64,000 nt of DNA from positions 1-64,000 of the forward strand of contig NZ_JANKZF010000022.1 in NCBI RefSeq assembly GCF_027568515.1, written 5' to 3'. This DNA comes from Arthrobacter sp. HY1533 (GTDB taxonomy: Bacteria > Actinomycetota > Actinomycetes > Actinomycetales > Micrococcaceae). The notes below the pieces were generated by a model that saw only the letters and a program-made list of their open reading frames with translations, was not told where the DNA came from and searched no databases. Shown here one piece after another: positions 47,809-60,100 of the stretch; the stretch's first letter is position 1; each line of letters starts with the position of its first letter. The position numbers were made by a program, and so were the translations under genes.

Positions 47809-50800
47809 CTAGCAGTGGACGTTGCCGGAGGTCACAGTCACGTTGGTGCCCTTGACCCAGCGCCCGGCGATGCCTGGACGTGCGCTGCCGGCAATCTTGT
47901 ACCAGCCGCCGCCGCCCCAGGGGTTGCCGCAGCCGGTGACCGGAATGTTGCCGTCGGAGGTGCTGGCCCAAGCACCACCCTGGTTCGGCCCGCCCGTGGA
48001 GTTGGTTCCCGCACAGGACTTGGGTGGTCCGTCCGAGTACGCGCCACCAGTTGATTCGGTGCAGCTATTGACATAGATGCCCTTGACCTGCACGAAATCC
48101 TGCGGGGCAGGCGGCGTTTTGGCCCCGCTCCTGGGCGTCACCGTCTGCACCGGGCCCGGCGTGCCAACCGAGTTGATGGCCCGGGCATCGATGGTGGCCG
48201 TGGTGCTGTAGCCGCCGGTGTCGAATGAGGCACTGCCGTTGCCGTTCTTTGTGGACCAGCCGCCGCCGTTGATGCGCACTTGGACGCTGGCGGTGTCAGT
48301 TGCCCCGCCCGGGAAGCTCCACGAGTAGGAAACATTCTGGCTGTCCTGCGCGCCGTTGCTGCCGCTGAGGCCAGCCGTTCCCGGATTCCCGAAGGGCTTC
48401 ACGGCGTTGGAGGGTGCCGAGGCATTGCCGGCCGTGGCGAAGGCCGATGACTTCGCATAGACAGTCACAGTGGTGTTCTGGCCGTTGGCGGCCGCCACCG
48501 CCTGGCCCGGAGCCACGGGGACATTGGAGGCCCCCGTGGAGACATTGGCGTAATAGCTGATCTCGCCCTCGCTCGAGCCACCCATCTCGGCGCCGCTGAG
48601 CGCCGTGAAGTTGACGGTGACCTGCCCGCCCGCGGCGCCGGTGTTGGCCGGGGCAATGCTCACAACACCGACGGTTCCCGGCCTGCTCACGGACCGCCTG
48701 CCGGCCGAGGGGTCGCTGGGGTCTGACGGGGCAACTTCCGTGGCGACAACCACCCGGAAGGTGTAGCTCCCTGTGCCGTTGGGCAGGCTTACGGTGGCCG
48801 TGGGCGCCGTGGTTGTGGTGGACTTCTGCGCCGCCCCGTCAAGATAGGTGGTCAAGGTGTAGGACTGCAACTCGCCGCCGTTGAGGTTGGGCTGGGCCCA
48901 GTCCACGCGCACCTGGTTCTGGTTTCCCAAGGTGTCCAGGAGCGTGATGGTCGGAGCCGCCGGCGTAAACGGCTTCCCCGCAGGCTTGACCGGCCTGGGC
49001 GAGTACCCGCTCCAGTCGGACGGCTTGGGTGAGTTGTTGACCGCCTGGACGCGGAAGGTGTATTCCGTGCCGTTGACCAGGCCCGGCCACGTGATCTTGT
49101 TGCCCGCGGATGTCCTCTGCGGATTCTGCCCGGCAGGCACGGGTGAAATCTCAATGTTGAAGGACTTCACGGCCGAGTATTCACCCACAGGCGTCACCCA
49201 GCTGACCTCCAGCTGCGTGTCACCGCGCACGATGGTCGGCGGGGCCGGCTTGTCCGGTTGCTGGTCGGGCGTTGCGGAGGCCGAGGCCTTCGAGAAGGCC
49301 GACTCCCCCACGGCATTCTTGGCGCTCACGGTGAACGTGTACGGCTTGGCGTTCACCAGCCCGGTGATGAGGCAGGTGTTGGTGGCGCACTCCTGTGTGC
49401 CGCCGTCGTTCCTCTTGACGGTGTATGCGGTGATCGGGGAGCCGTTGTCGACGGGAGTGGTCCACTTCAGCAGAACCGCCTTGCTCTTGACCTCCTGCAC
49501 CAGCGGCACGGAAGGCACGGCCGGCTTGCCCTTGACGTTCAGGGTGATGCGGCCGTCCACCCAGCGGGCCTTGTCGTTGGTCTTGTCCGCCACTGTGTAG
49601 ACCACGACGACGTTTCCGGTGAAGTCCTCCGGTGCCTGCACGGTGACCTTGCCTCCGGCCACGGCCACCTGCGTGCCGGGCGCACCCGTGGTCACCTTGA
49701 CGTCAACAATGTCCAGCGGGGTGTCCGGGAACGGGTTCACGTCGTTGTCCAGCACAGGAACGGTTTCCAGTCGTCCGGCGTGTGCGTCCGGCACGGAATC
49801 GGCGTTCGCCACAGCCTTGGGCTTGGTTGAGGACGTCAGCGTCACCGTGATCTCGGCCGTCACTGCCGGGTTGTGCCCGTCCTCGACGGAGATGCCCACC
49901 GACTGCACGGAGCCAAGGGCAGCCTCCTTGCCCGCCTCAAGGGTGAGGTTGGCGCCGTCGAGCTTTGCCTTCAGGCCCGGCACCCCGGGGTCCTTCACGG
50001 AGAACTTGAGCGCGTCCTTCTCCGGATCGCTGGCCAACAAGGACAGCTTGGTGGTGGAGGATTCCAGCTGTGCCACGGTCAACGAGGTGCCCTGCAACGT
50101 GGGCGGCAGGTTCTTTGCCGGCGCCGGGGCCACCTCGGTCATGATGGTCAGGGTCGACTTCAAGCCCGCGGGATCGTCGGGGCCGCTGCCGTCGGTGACC
50201 TCAAAGGTGATGGAGCCGGGGCCGTAGAAGTCAACATTGGACTTGTAAACGAGCCCGGCGCCATCCTTGGTCACCGCATTCAGGGCCGGGGCGCCAATCA
50301 TTTGGACCTTGTCGGCCTGGGTGATGCGCGGCGTGTGCCCGTCGCGGACCTTGACGTAGTCGGCCAGCTTGGCCGTGGCCGATTCTCCCGCCTGGAGCTT
50401 GATGGGTTCGTTGTTGGACAACACGGGGTACTGGGCGTCCAGCCCGGGCACCCACACGACGGCGGTCGAGGCGAGCCCGTCCCGGTCCGTCACTGTGTAG
50501 GGCACCATCTGCGGGGCAGGCGCCAGGGGTATCTGCAGGCTGCCGTCGGACTTCACCGACGCGCCCGACGGCGTGGCGGAGCCCGTGTCCACGAGGGTCA
50601 CGTTCAGCTGCTCGGCGACACCGTCGGGGTCCTCGTCGTTCTTCAGGACTGGCACGCTGACGGTATTCTTGCCCAGCGCCTCCCGGGCAGTGACCTCGTC
50701 GTCGCGGGCGATGGGCGCCCGCAGCGGGGCATCGGGGCTGACGGTCATGCGGATGTTGGCAGTTGCGGTGGCACCCGAGGGGTCGCTGATGGTGTAGCCC

Positions 50801-53800
50801 ATGGTGGCCGTGCCCGCCGCGGCGGGGCTGGTGAGCAGCACGCGGCCCAGGTCCGTGACGGAGGGCTTCATTTCTTCAGGTCCCGCGAAGCCGTTCTTGT
50901 CAACGAACAGCTTGTCGGCGTCCGGGTCGCTGTCATTCAGCGCCACGTCCAGGGCCACCTGGCGGCCGGGGCGCATCGCGATGAAGTCATCGGATGCCGC
51001 CGGGGGCCGGTTCACGGAGTCCTCGGGGGCGATGCCCACATGGACCGAGCCCACGGCCTCTGCGCCCAGGCGGTCCCGCACGCGGTAGGTAAATTTGTCG
51101 GTGCCGGCGGAGTTGCCGGCCGCCGTGTACAGGATGAAGCCGTTGCCGGCCACGGCGGTGCCAAGGCTGGGCGGAATGTCCACGCCCGCCAGTCGCACGG
51201 AGTCGCCGTCCGGGTCAATGCCGTCCAGCGGCACCTGGATCTTGGTCTGCCCGCCGGCGATGACCCTGCCCTCAATATTCTTGGGCGCCGGCGGCAGGTT
51301 GCGTTCCGGGTCCGCGGCAATGATGTTGATGGTCACGGAGGCGGAATCCGGCTGCCCGGAATCGTTGGTGACCTTGTAGATGGCCGTCACCGTGCCGGGG
51401 GTGTCCCGGGCCAGGAAGCGCAGCGAGTCCTGGTCAACCCAGAGTTTCCCGCTGGCCGCATCGGGGGCCGTGGTGATCTCGGGGTGCTTGAGGACGTCGC
51501 CGTTGGGGTCGTAGTCGTTGGCCAGCACCGGGATGCGGGCCACGTCGCCCACCCGGACATCCACAGTGTCGGGGCGCGCCGTGGGCGGCTGCAGCGTGGA
51601 GGCTGCCGGAATGCGGACGACGGCGATGCTCCCCTTGGCGCTGCCCTGGGCGTTTGAGACTGTGTACTGGATGGCGACAGGGCGGCCGGGGTCGCGGATG
51701 TCGCTGATCTTGACAATGTTGTGCTCCAGCACGGTGACCGAGACGCCTGAATCCTCGGACACGTCCACGCCGCGCACCACCAGGACGCCGCCGGCGGGGT
51801 CGCTGTCATTGCCCAGCACGTCCGCCAGGATGGTGCCGCCCAGGGGCAGCAGCGCCATGTCCTTGACCGCGATGGGGGCCAGCTCCTCCGCGGCCGGCAC
51901 CACGTCAATGCGGATGAGCCCCGTGGCGCTCTGCGGCCCGTTGGTCACCTGGTACGTCAGGTAGCTGGCGCCAACGGTCTGGGACGTGAAGGTGAAGGTG
52001 CCGTTGTCGGCAATGGAGGATGCGGTGCCCGTGGCAGGCTTGTCCACGCTGGCCAGCCGGAGCTGGCCGCCCAGGGGGTCCTGGTCGTTCTTCAGCGGGG
52101 CGATGATGGCGTCCTGCCCCACCACCACGCGCATGTAGTCGGCGTTGGCAACGGGCGGCACTCCCCCGGCCGGTTTCACGTTGACCTTGATTTGTTTCTC
52201 CGCCACCTCGCGGGTGTCGGAGACCTTGACCGTCACGGTGCGCAGGCCGTTGGAGGAGCCGTCGTCGGTGTAGCTGAGCTCGCCGTCGGGCGTGAACTTC
52301 ACCTGGCCTGTGTCTTCCCCGGAGGTGGCGCCCACGAGGTAGATGCTGTCGCCGTCGGGGTCGATCATGTCCGCCAGCACGTTCTGTGTGATGGTCTGGC
52401 CCTGTGCCACCACCATGGTGGTGGGCCGCATCGAGACGGGCTTGGAGTTTTCGGCCTCCGGCACAACGCGCACGCTGACCGTCCCCTCGTCGGTGCCGCC
52501 GCGTCCGTCGTCGGCCGTGTAGCTGAAGGATTCCGTGCCGCCGGGCGCATCGGCTGGCACGGCAATTTGCAGGCCCGTGCCGCCGTAGACGGCCTGCAAG
52601 GTGCCTGCGTTGATTTCGGTGGCGCTGTCACGCACGGTGAGAACGTCGCCGTCGGGGTCGGAGTCGTTGTAGAGCACAGGCAGCAGGGCGGTGGAGCCTG
52701 CGCGCACGCCGAAGGAATCGGGCTCGGCAACGGGCGGCCGATTGGGCTTGGTGCGGTCCGGCAGCGTGTTGACCACGTTGGGGTCGGTGGAGTCCTTGTC
52801 CGCGTCCTCGGCGTTCTTCGTGTCCGTCGTGAGGTCGTCCCAGTTGTTCACCAGCAAGAGGTTCTGGTTGACGAGCCACACGTCCCCGCCGGCCACGTCG
52901 TTGAGCACCACGTTGTCGCGGTTCTTGCGGAACACGAGCTGCGAGGCGGCCGTGGCCTTGGGGATGCTGACGGGCTTTGAGTCGCCGCCGGAGCAATGGA
53001 ACAGGTACTGGTTGGAGCCGTTCCACGCCGCATGGACGCAGCCGCCCTGCTGCACGGGTGCGATGGGCCGGCCCACCGAACCGGCGTCAACAGAAGTTGA
53101 ATCACCACCGTTGAGCGGCTGCAGCACCAGGGCGTTCCCAGTCTCCAGCGCCACAAAGTCGCCCGATTCGCTGCGCTGCTGCAGCGCCGCACCCTTCGCC
53201 TCGGGCACCGTGGCGCGCTTGTTTCCGGGCAGGAACAGGGTCCCGGTGTCGGGGTCGAACACCACGGGCTTGTCCCCCACGGTGGTCAGCAGCAGCTTGC
53301 CCGAATCCGGCAGCCCCTCAATCTTGCTTTCCTTGCTTTCGGCGACCTTGCCGTCGGCCGTCACGCGCGCTTCGGTGAGCACGGCGTCACGGGTGTTGAG
53401 CGCGAAAACCCGGCTCGCGCCGTCGTCCGTCTTAAGGGCGACGGCGGCCTTGGCGTTGGCCAGTTTCGTCAGGATGGGCTTGCTGGTCTTCTCATCGAAC
53501 GATCCAGCCGCCGATGTGGGCAGGGCCCAGACCTTGCCGGCGGCGGAATCGGCAACCACTGTGATGGCCGGGCCCAGCGAGATGGACTTGCTGCCGCCCA
53601 GCGGGGTGTCCTGGGTCAGGGCCATGGCCGGGACGTCAACCTGGTTCAGGAGGGTGCCGGAATCGTTGTCCATGAAGACCGTGCCGGCGTCCTGGAGCAC
53701 ATCAAAGCCGGTTGAGGTGGCAGTGAAGCCGCCGTCCAGGACCTTGGAGGGGACGTTGAGGTGGCCCACCATGTTCAGGCTGCGGTTGGTCACCCACACG

Positions 53801-53946
53801 CTGCCGTCGTTGAGGTCAACGTCGGCCGTGCTGAAGCCCGGGTACACCAAGGCCCCCGCCACGACGGCGCCGGAGACCAGCGTTGCCGCGCCAACGGAGT
53901 AAAACCGCTTGCGTGAGGACCTGTTTGCAAAAACGTTCAAAGCCAT
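47809..53946 (-). CDS. Giant Ig/FN3 repeat surface protein, paralogue 2
   Basis: This 2,045-residue protein has the same order of parts as its two neighbours. An N-terminal membrane segment ends GFSTADVDLNDG, followed by a propeller-like head with the Cys pair in GGCVHAAWNGSNQYLFHC. About ten NDxDPDGD-type Ig modules come next, then FN3-like modules (first: LVQEVKSKAVLLKW, with CATNTC). The tail is the four-cysteine module ending in TSGNVHC. It is clearly closer to paralogue 1 than to paralogue 3 in many segments. AAGGG lies before the ATG. It starts 171 nt after paralogue 3 and is followed by a hairpin and the HNH gene. No sortase motif or C-terminal anchor. Probably an extracellular, membrane-tethered fibre. 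Confidence 0.9.
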   Translation of the reverse strand: MALNVFANRSSRKRFYSVGAATLVSGAVVAGALVYPGFSTADVDLNDGSVWVTNRSLNMVGHLNVPSKVLDGGFTATSTGFDVLQDAGTVFMDNDSGTLLNQVDVPAMALTQDTPLGGSKSISLGPAITVVADSAAGKVWALPTSAAGSFDEKTSKPILTKLANAKAAVALKTDDGASRVFALNTRDAVLTEARVTADGKVAESKESKIEGLPDSGKLLLTTVGDKPVVFDPDTGTLFLPGNKRATVPEAKGAALQQRSESGDFVALETGNALVLQPLNGGDSTSVDAGSVGRPIAPVQQGGCVHAAWNGSNQYLFHCSGGDSKPVSIPKATAASQLVFRKNRDNVVLNDVAGGDVWLVNQNLLLVNNWDDLTTDTKNAEDADKDSTDPNVVNTLPDRTKPNRPPVAEPDSFGVRAGSTALLPVLYNDSDPDGDVLTVRDSATEINAGTLQAVYGGTGLQIAVPADAPGGTESFSYTADDGRGGTDEGTVSVRVVPEAENSKPVSMRPTTMVVAQGQTITQNVLADMIDPDGDSIYLVGATSGEDTGQVKFTPDGELSYTDDGSSNGLRTVTVKVSDTREVAEKQIKVNVKPAGGVPPVANADYMRVVVGQDAIIAPLKNDQDPLGGQLRLASVDKPATGTASSIADNGTFTFTSQTVGASYLTYQVTNGPQSATGLIRIDVVPAAEELAPIAVKDMALLPLGGTILADVLGNDSDPAGGVLVVRGVDVSEDSGVSVTVLEHNIVKISDIRDPGRPVAIQYTVSNAQGSAKGSIAVVRIPAASTLQPPTARPDTVDVRVGDVARIPVLANDYDPNGDVLKHPEITTAPDAASGKLWVDQDSLRFLARDTPGTVTAIYKVTNDSGQPDSASVTINIIAADPERNLPPAPKNIEGRVIAGGQTKIQVPLDGIDPDGDSVRLAGVDIPPSLGTAVAGNGFILYTAAGNSAGTDKFTYRVRDRLGAEAVGSVHVGIAPEDSVNRPPAASDDFIAMRPGRQVALDVALNDSDPDADKLFVDKNGFAGPEEMKPSVTDLGRVLLTSPAAAGTATMGYTISDPSGATATANIRMTVSPDAPLRAPIARDDEVTAREALGKNTVSVPVLKNDEDPDGVAEQLNVTLVDTGSATPSGASVKSDGSLQIPLAPAPQMVPYTVTDRDGLASTAVVWVPGLDAQYPVLSNNEPIKLQAGESATAKLADYVKVRDGHTPRITQADKVQMIGAPALNAVTKDGAGLVYKSNVDFYGPGSITFEVTDGSGPDDPAGLKSTLTIMTEVAPAPAKNLPPTLQGTSLTVAQLESSTTKLSLLASDPEKDALKFSVKDPGVPGLKAKLDGANLTLEAGKEAALGSVQSVGISVEDGHNPAVTAEITVTLTSSTKPKAVANADSVPDAHAGRLETVPVLDNDVNPFPDTPLDIVDVKVTTGAPGTQVAVAGGKVTVQAPEDFTGNVVVVYTVADKTNDKARWVDGRITLNVKGKPAVPSVPLVQEVKSKAVLLKWTTPVDNGSPITAYTVKRNDGGTQECATNTCLITGLVNAKPYTFTVSAKNAVGESAFSKASASATPDQQPDKPAPPTIVRGDTQLEVSWVTPVGEYSAVKSFNIEISPVPAGQNPQRTSAGNKITWPGLVNGTEYTFRVQAVNNSPKPSDWSGYSPRPVKPAGKPFTPAAPTITLLDTLGNQNQVRVDWAQPNLNGGELQSYTLTTYLDGAAQKSTTTTAPTATVSLPNGTGSYTFRVVVATEVAPSDPSDPSAGRRSVSRPGTVGVVSIAPANTGAAGGQVTVNFTALSGAEMGGSSEGEISYYANVSTGASNVPVAPGQAVAAANGQNTTVTVYAKSSAFATAGNASAPSNAVKPFGNPGTAGLSGSNGAQDSQNVSYSWSFPGGATDTASVQVRINGGGWSTKNGNGSASFDTGGYSTTATIDARAINSVGTPGPVQTVTPRSGAKTPPAPQDFVQVKGIYVNSCTESTGGAYSDGPPKSCAGTNSTGGPNQGGAWASTSDGNIPVTGCGNPWGGGGWYKIAGSARPGIAGRWVKGTNVTVTSGNVHC

Positions 53947-54067
53947 GAAAAACCCTTAGCTCAGCCGGCGGATAGTGACCGGCTGGATGAAACCCCTGGT
54001 GCTGCCTGCAAACTGCTTGCCCAGGTGCACCAACTGCCAGTGTTCCCGATGTGGCCGGGAACGGCAA

Positions 54068-54098
54068 TGGGGAGCACTCCCCTGAAGGAGGCTCCCCA
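54068..54098 (-). other. Hairpin between giant paralogues 3 and 2
   Basis: Arms TGGGGAGC and GCTCCCCA (8 bp) surround a 15-nt loop, 20 nt after the stop of paralogue 3. Without a T-run it may be a partial terminator or an mRNA-stability element that sets the ratio of the paralogues. Confidence 0.45.
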
Positions 54099-54117
54099 CG
54101 GCCGGCTGCCAAGCTGG

Positions 54118-57100
54118 CTAGCAGCGGATGTTGCCGCCGTGCTCATCGCGGACGTCGACGGTGTCGCTGCGCACCCACCGGCCGGCAACGGGACCATCGG
54201 CCATGACGTACCAATTGCTGCGGCAGCCGGACACCTTGATCCAGCCGTCCGCGTAGTCAAGCCAGTTCCCGCCCAGGTTGACGTTGCCACCCGGTGAGAC
54301 CGCCCCATCGCAGCGGGCGGGGTTGCTTTGGAACACGCCACCGCCGTTGGGACCCATGGTGCAGGAATGCCAGGTGCCGGCTTCGACGCGAACATAGGTG
54401 GCCGGCGGGTCCGGCGGCGGCGGGGCCGAACCGGCCCATGACGTGGCCGGCGCCGATGCCGGGCCGCAGCCGCCGGCGTTGCAGGCCCTGACGCGCAGGT
54501 TTGCCGCGTCCCCGAAGCCGGCAGTTCCGGTGGAGTAGCTCATGTTCATGCCCCGGCCTTCCCAGCCGGCGCCGTTGAGGCTGCTCTCATAGCGGGTGAT
54601 GGCACTGCCGTTGTTGTTGGCCGCGGACCACGTCCAGCGCACGGTCTTGTCCCCCTGCCCGGACCGGCTTCCCGACACCGAATTCTGCAGAGGAATGCCG
54701 TAGGGCGACACCGTGGCGGAGGCGCCCGAAGCGTCGCCAACCGACCCAGCGGCCCCTGCCGAGGCCCGGGCGTAGACAGTGGCGTAAACATTGGCGCCAT
54801 TGGGTGACGGCAGTTTCACCCCGGAGCCCACGCCGCAGCGTTCACCCGTGGTGGACAGCTTTACGCAGTACGTGACCTCGTTGGCTGCGTAGCCGTTGAG
54901 CTGCGCCGCGGACAGCGGCTGGTACGTCACAGCAACGGATCCGCCCGCACCGTTCTGGTCCTGGATGCTGATCCCCGGGGCGGCCATGGTCCCCACCTTG
55001 CCCACGGCACGTTGGGGTGCCGAGTTGGGGCTGGCCGCACCCTCCCCTGCCTTGTTGGTGGCCGTCACGGAGTACGTGTACGGGCTGGTGGACGTGCCAA
55101 CCGTGACGGTGTGGCTGGTCCCGGACACGGGAATCGCCTGGGTGGCTGCACCTCCGCCGGACTGCGTCAAGGTGTAGCTGGTGATGGCGGCGCCGTTGTT
55201 GTACGGCTCGTTCCACTGCACCGAAATCTGGTTCTGGTTGCCCACGCTGTCGAGCAGCTGCACCGTGGGTGCATTGGGGGCAGACGGCAGGCCGGCCGGC
55301 ACCACCGAGGCCGAATAGGGGCTCCACTCCGAGGGGTCAGGGGCATTGTTGATGGCCTGCACCCGGAACTGGTACTCGGTCCCGTTGTCCAGGCCGGTCC
55401 ACGTCACCGAGTTGCCCACGTAGTCCGCCTTCTGGGCGTTTTGGCCGGCCGGGGCCGGGGAAATCTCCACATTGAACTTGGTCACCGCGGAGAACTTGCC
55501 CACAGGAGTCACCCACCGCACGGTCACGGACTTGTCACCGTATTCCGTGGTGGGGGCGGCAGGGGCATCCGGCATGGTGTCCGGGGTGGCCTCCACGGAC
55601 TCCGGCGATGCCGGGGAGGCACCCACAGCGTTGGTGGCCGTGACCTTGAACTTGTACGTGGTGGCGTTCGTCAAGCCCGTGATGGTGCAGGTGTTGGTGT
55701 CGCAGTCCTGCGTGCCGCCGGCCCAGGCCACCGTGTACTTGGTGATGGGCGAGCCGTTGTCCGCCGGCGGATCCCAGGTGAGCAGCACGGCCTGGTCCTT
55801 TTCCTCCATGACCTGCGGCTTGGCCGGGGCGTCGGGGTGGCCCTTGATGGTGATCTTGATGCGCCCCGTGGCGTTGCGCGCCTCGTCCTTGGTCTTGTCC
55901 TGGACCACATAGCGCACCACCACCGTGCCCTTGTAGTCGGGCTCGCTGTTGACCGTCACGGCACCGTCGGTGTGTGAAACGCTCACGCCTGCACTGCCCG
56001 TTTCCGTCATGGTGTCCACCACGCGCAGCTGCGTGTCGGGGTAGGGGTTGACGTCGTTCTTCAGGACATCCACCACCTCGGCACGGCCGGCATGGGCGTC
56101 AAGAACAATGTCCTCGTTGGCCACGGGCAAGGGAAGCGACGACGACGTGGCGCGCAGCACCACATCCGCCGTCACCGGGGCGTTGCTCCCGTCGGTGACG
56201 GTGAGCTGCACCGTGGCGCTCTCGCCCACCTTGGTGCCGTCCTTCTGCCGCACCTTCAGCACGGTGCCGGAGAAGTCAACGTCAAAGTTGGCGGGCCTGT
56301 CCCCGGCCAGGGCGTACTTGAACTTGTCCTTGTCGCCGGGGTCGATGTCAAAGGCGAGCGGGCCGACGTCGAGCGTCACCGACTCCTGCTGGGGCACGTC
56401 AAGGGATGAGCCCGTGAAGGTGGGAGGGGTGTTCTTCTTTTCCTCGGGCTTCTTCTCGCCGTCCTTCTTCGGCTTGGAGCCCGCGGGGGCGGGATCCACA
56501 AGGGTCATGACAGTGAGGGTGGACTTCAGCCCGTTGGGGTCGTCGGGGCCGGAGCCGTCGGTGACCTCGAAGGTGATGGAGCCGGGGCCGTAGAAGGTGA
56601 TGGTGGCGGCGTAGTTGACGCCCTCGCCGTCGCCAACGATCACCTTGTCCCGCCCGGCCCCCACGAGGGAGATCTTTGAGGCTTCGGTCAGGCGCGGCTT
56701 GCGGCCCTCGCGGACCTGGACATAGTCGGCGAGCTTCATGACGGCGCTTTCACCGGCGGTCAGGCGGATGACCTCGTTGCTCTTGAGCACGGGGTACTGC
56801 TTGTCCAGGCCCGGCACCCAGATGACGGCCGTGGATTTCAGGCCGTCCTGGTCGGTGACTGTGTACGGGATCATCTGGTCCTGCGGGGCCAGGACCACGC
56901 GCACGGCACCGTTGCCGGTGACCGAGGCATTGTCAGTCTTGGTTCCGTTGACGGCTTCGATGCTGAGCTTGAGTTCCTCCGTGACGCCGTCGGGGTCGGC
57001 GTCATTCTCCAGCACGGGCACATCCACGGTGTTCTTGCCCAGCATCTGCTTAACGGTGACCCTGTCGTCGCGGGCGATGGGCGCCTTCAGCGGGGCGTCC

Positions 57101-60100
57101 GGGGTGACAGTCATGCGGATGTTGCCGGTGGCGCGGGCGCCGAACTTGTCGGCCACTGTGTACAGCATGGTGGCGATGCCCGGCTCCATGGGTGACGTCA
57201 CCAGGACCTTGCCCTTGTCGGTGACGCTGGGCAGCATTTCCTCGGGGCCGTCGAATCCGTCCTTGACCAGGCCCAGCAGGCCGCCGTCGGGGTCGGAGTC
57301 GTTGAGCAGCACGTCAAGGGCAACCTTGCGGCCGGGGCGCATGGTGATGTAGTCGTCTTCGGTCACGGGCGGGTGGTTCACGGCCAGCGGCGGCGCGATG
57401 CCCACGTCCACGCGTGCCACGGCCTCGGCGCCGAGCCTGTCCCGCACCCGGTAGGTGAAGGAATCCGTGCCGGCGGAGCTGCCGCCGGCCGTGTAGAAGA
57501 TGTAGCCGTTTCCGGTCTCGGCGGTGCCCAGGGCCGGGCCCTTGTCGATTCCGACCAGCTGCACGGAATCGCCCTCGGGGTCAATGGCGTTCAACGGCAC
57601 GGGGATCCTGACCATGTCCCCGGCAATGACGCGCCCGGTCAGGTTTTTGGGTGCCGGGGGCAGGTTGCGTTCGGGGTCGGCGGCCACGATCGTGATGGAT
57701 ATGGGTGCCGAGTTGAACTGGCCGGTGCTGTTGGCAACCTTGTAGACGCCCTGCACCTTCTTGGGGGTGGGCCCGGCAATGAAGCGCAGCTGGTTCTGGT
57801 CTGTGAACAGCTTGCCGAACGCCGCATCGGGCGCCTCCACCACCACGGGGGACTTGAGCACCTCGCCGTTGGGGTCGGTGTCGTTCTCCAGCACGGGGAT
57901 GGTGACCACGTCGCCCACGCGCACAATGGCGGTGTCGGGTTCCACGCGCGGCGGCAGGAGCTTGTCCGGGGCGGGGATGCGCACCACTGAGATCTCCCCC
58001 GTGGCGTTTCCGGCCCCGTTGGAGATGGTGTACTTGATGCCCATCTTGTCCTTGAGCCCGCGCAGGTCAGTGAGCTTGATGATGTTGCGGTCAATGATGG
58101 TGGCCGACACGGGCGAACCCACGGGCAGGTCCACGGACTGGATGACCAGCACGCCGCCTGCGGGGTCGGAGTCGTTGCCCAGCACGTCCACGAGCGCCGA
58201 ACCGCCCGAGGGCAGCATGACGAGGTCCTTCACGGCGACCGGCAGGCCTGCCTTGTCGGCCTCGGACACCTTGACGCGGATCAGGCCCGTTGCGCTCATG
58301 GGGCCGTTGGTCACCTGGTATTCCAGGTAGACGTCGCCCACGGTGTCGGAACTGAACGTCACGGTGCCGTTGTCGGCTATCTCCGAGACCGTGGCATTGG
58401 CCGGCTTGGAGACGCTGGCCAGGCGCAGCTTGCCGCCGGCCGGGTCCTGGTCGTTCTTCAGCGGTGCCAGCACCACCGGCTGGCCGGCCACGGCGCGCAC
58501 AAAGTCCGCGTTGGCCACCGGCGGCACCCCGCCGGAGGGCTTTACATTGACCTTGAGCTTCTTTTCGGTGATTTCCCGGCCGTCGGAGACTGTGATCGTC
58601 ATGGTCTTCATGCCGACGTTCTCGCCGTCGTCCGCGTAGCTGAGTTCGCCGTCGGGCGATGTCTTGATGATGGCGGACCCGTCGTCGGACACGGCACTGT
58701 TGAGGAAGATGTCGTCGCCGTCCGGGTCAATCCAGTCGGTCAGGACATTTTGCTTCATGACCTGGCCCAGTTCCACCACGAAAGTGGTCTCGCGCATGGT
58801 GCGGGGCTTGGTGTTTTCACTTTCGGGCACCACGCGCACATCCACGGAGCCCTTGGCTGTGCCGGAGCGGCCGTCGTTGGCTGTGTACTGGAAGTTCCCG
58901 GCGCCGGCCTGGCCCTCGGGCACGGCAATTTGCAGTCCCGTGCCGTCATAGATGGACGCCACGGCACCGAAGGCGGGTTCGACGGCGGGCGGCTCCACAG
59001 TGAGCACGTCGCCGTCGGGGTCGGAATCGTTGAACAGCACAGGCAGGATGGTGGTCCGCCCGGCGCGGACGCCGAAGGAGTCGGGGGCTGCCTCCGGCGG
59101 GCGGTTGGGCTTGGTCCGGTCCGGCAGGGTGCTGACCACATTGGGGTCGGCGGAGTCCTTGTCGGCGTTGTCGGCGTTTTTCAGGTCTGTCTTGAGGTCG
59201 TCCCAGTTGTTGACCAGCAGCATGTTCTGGTTCACGAGCCACACATTGCCGGAGTTGACGTCGTTCAGGACAACCACGTCGCGGTTCTTGCGGAACACAA
59301 ATTCGGAGTTCGCGGCGGCCTTGGGGATGTCCACAAGCCCGCCGGTACCGTTGCAGGCCAGGGCGTACTTGTTGGCCCCGGACCAGGCGGCGTGGACGCA
59401 GCCGTCCTGCACCACGGGCGCCGCCGCCCTGCCGGTGCTGCCAAGCTGCAGGACCTTGGCGGCCGATCCGTCCAGGGGCTGGGTGAACAGTGCAGTGGCG
59501 GATTCCAGGGCCACAAAGTCGCCCTCGGCCGTTGGCTGGGCCAGCAGGGCGCCCTTGGCCTCCGGGAGCGTGGCCGACTTGCCGCCGGGCAGGAACAGCC
59601 TGCCGGTTTCCGGGTCCAGGACCACGGGCTTGCCGCCGGCCACTGTCAGCCGGGGATCGGCCGTTCCGGCCAGCCCCTCGAGCTTCACCCGCTCCTGGGA
59701 GGCTGCCTTGCCGGTGCCGTCCACCACCGTGGTGATGAGCTCCCCGGCCTTGCCGTCAACTGTGTAGATGGTGTCGTCGGGGGCCACGGCCGAGACGGCG
59801 CTGCCCAGCCCGGACAGGATGGGCTCGCTGGTCTTGTCGTTGAAGCCGGGAACGGCGGCATTGTCCATGGCCCACACCTTGCCGGCGCCGGAATCGCTCA
59901 GGGCAACGATCCGGGTGCCCTGGGCGGCTTCCTTGCCGCCGCCCAGGCTGGTCTCGGCGGCCATCGCCATGAGGGGAACGCTGACGGGGTTCAGGAGGCT
60001 GCCGCCGTCGCCGTCCATGAAGACGTTGTTGCCGTTTTGGATGACGTCGAACTCGGTGGTGGTGGCGCTGAAGCCGCCGTCGAGCACCTTGGACTGGTCG

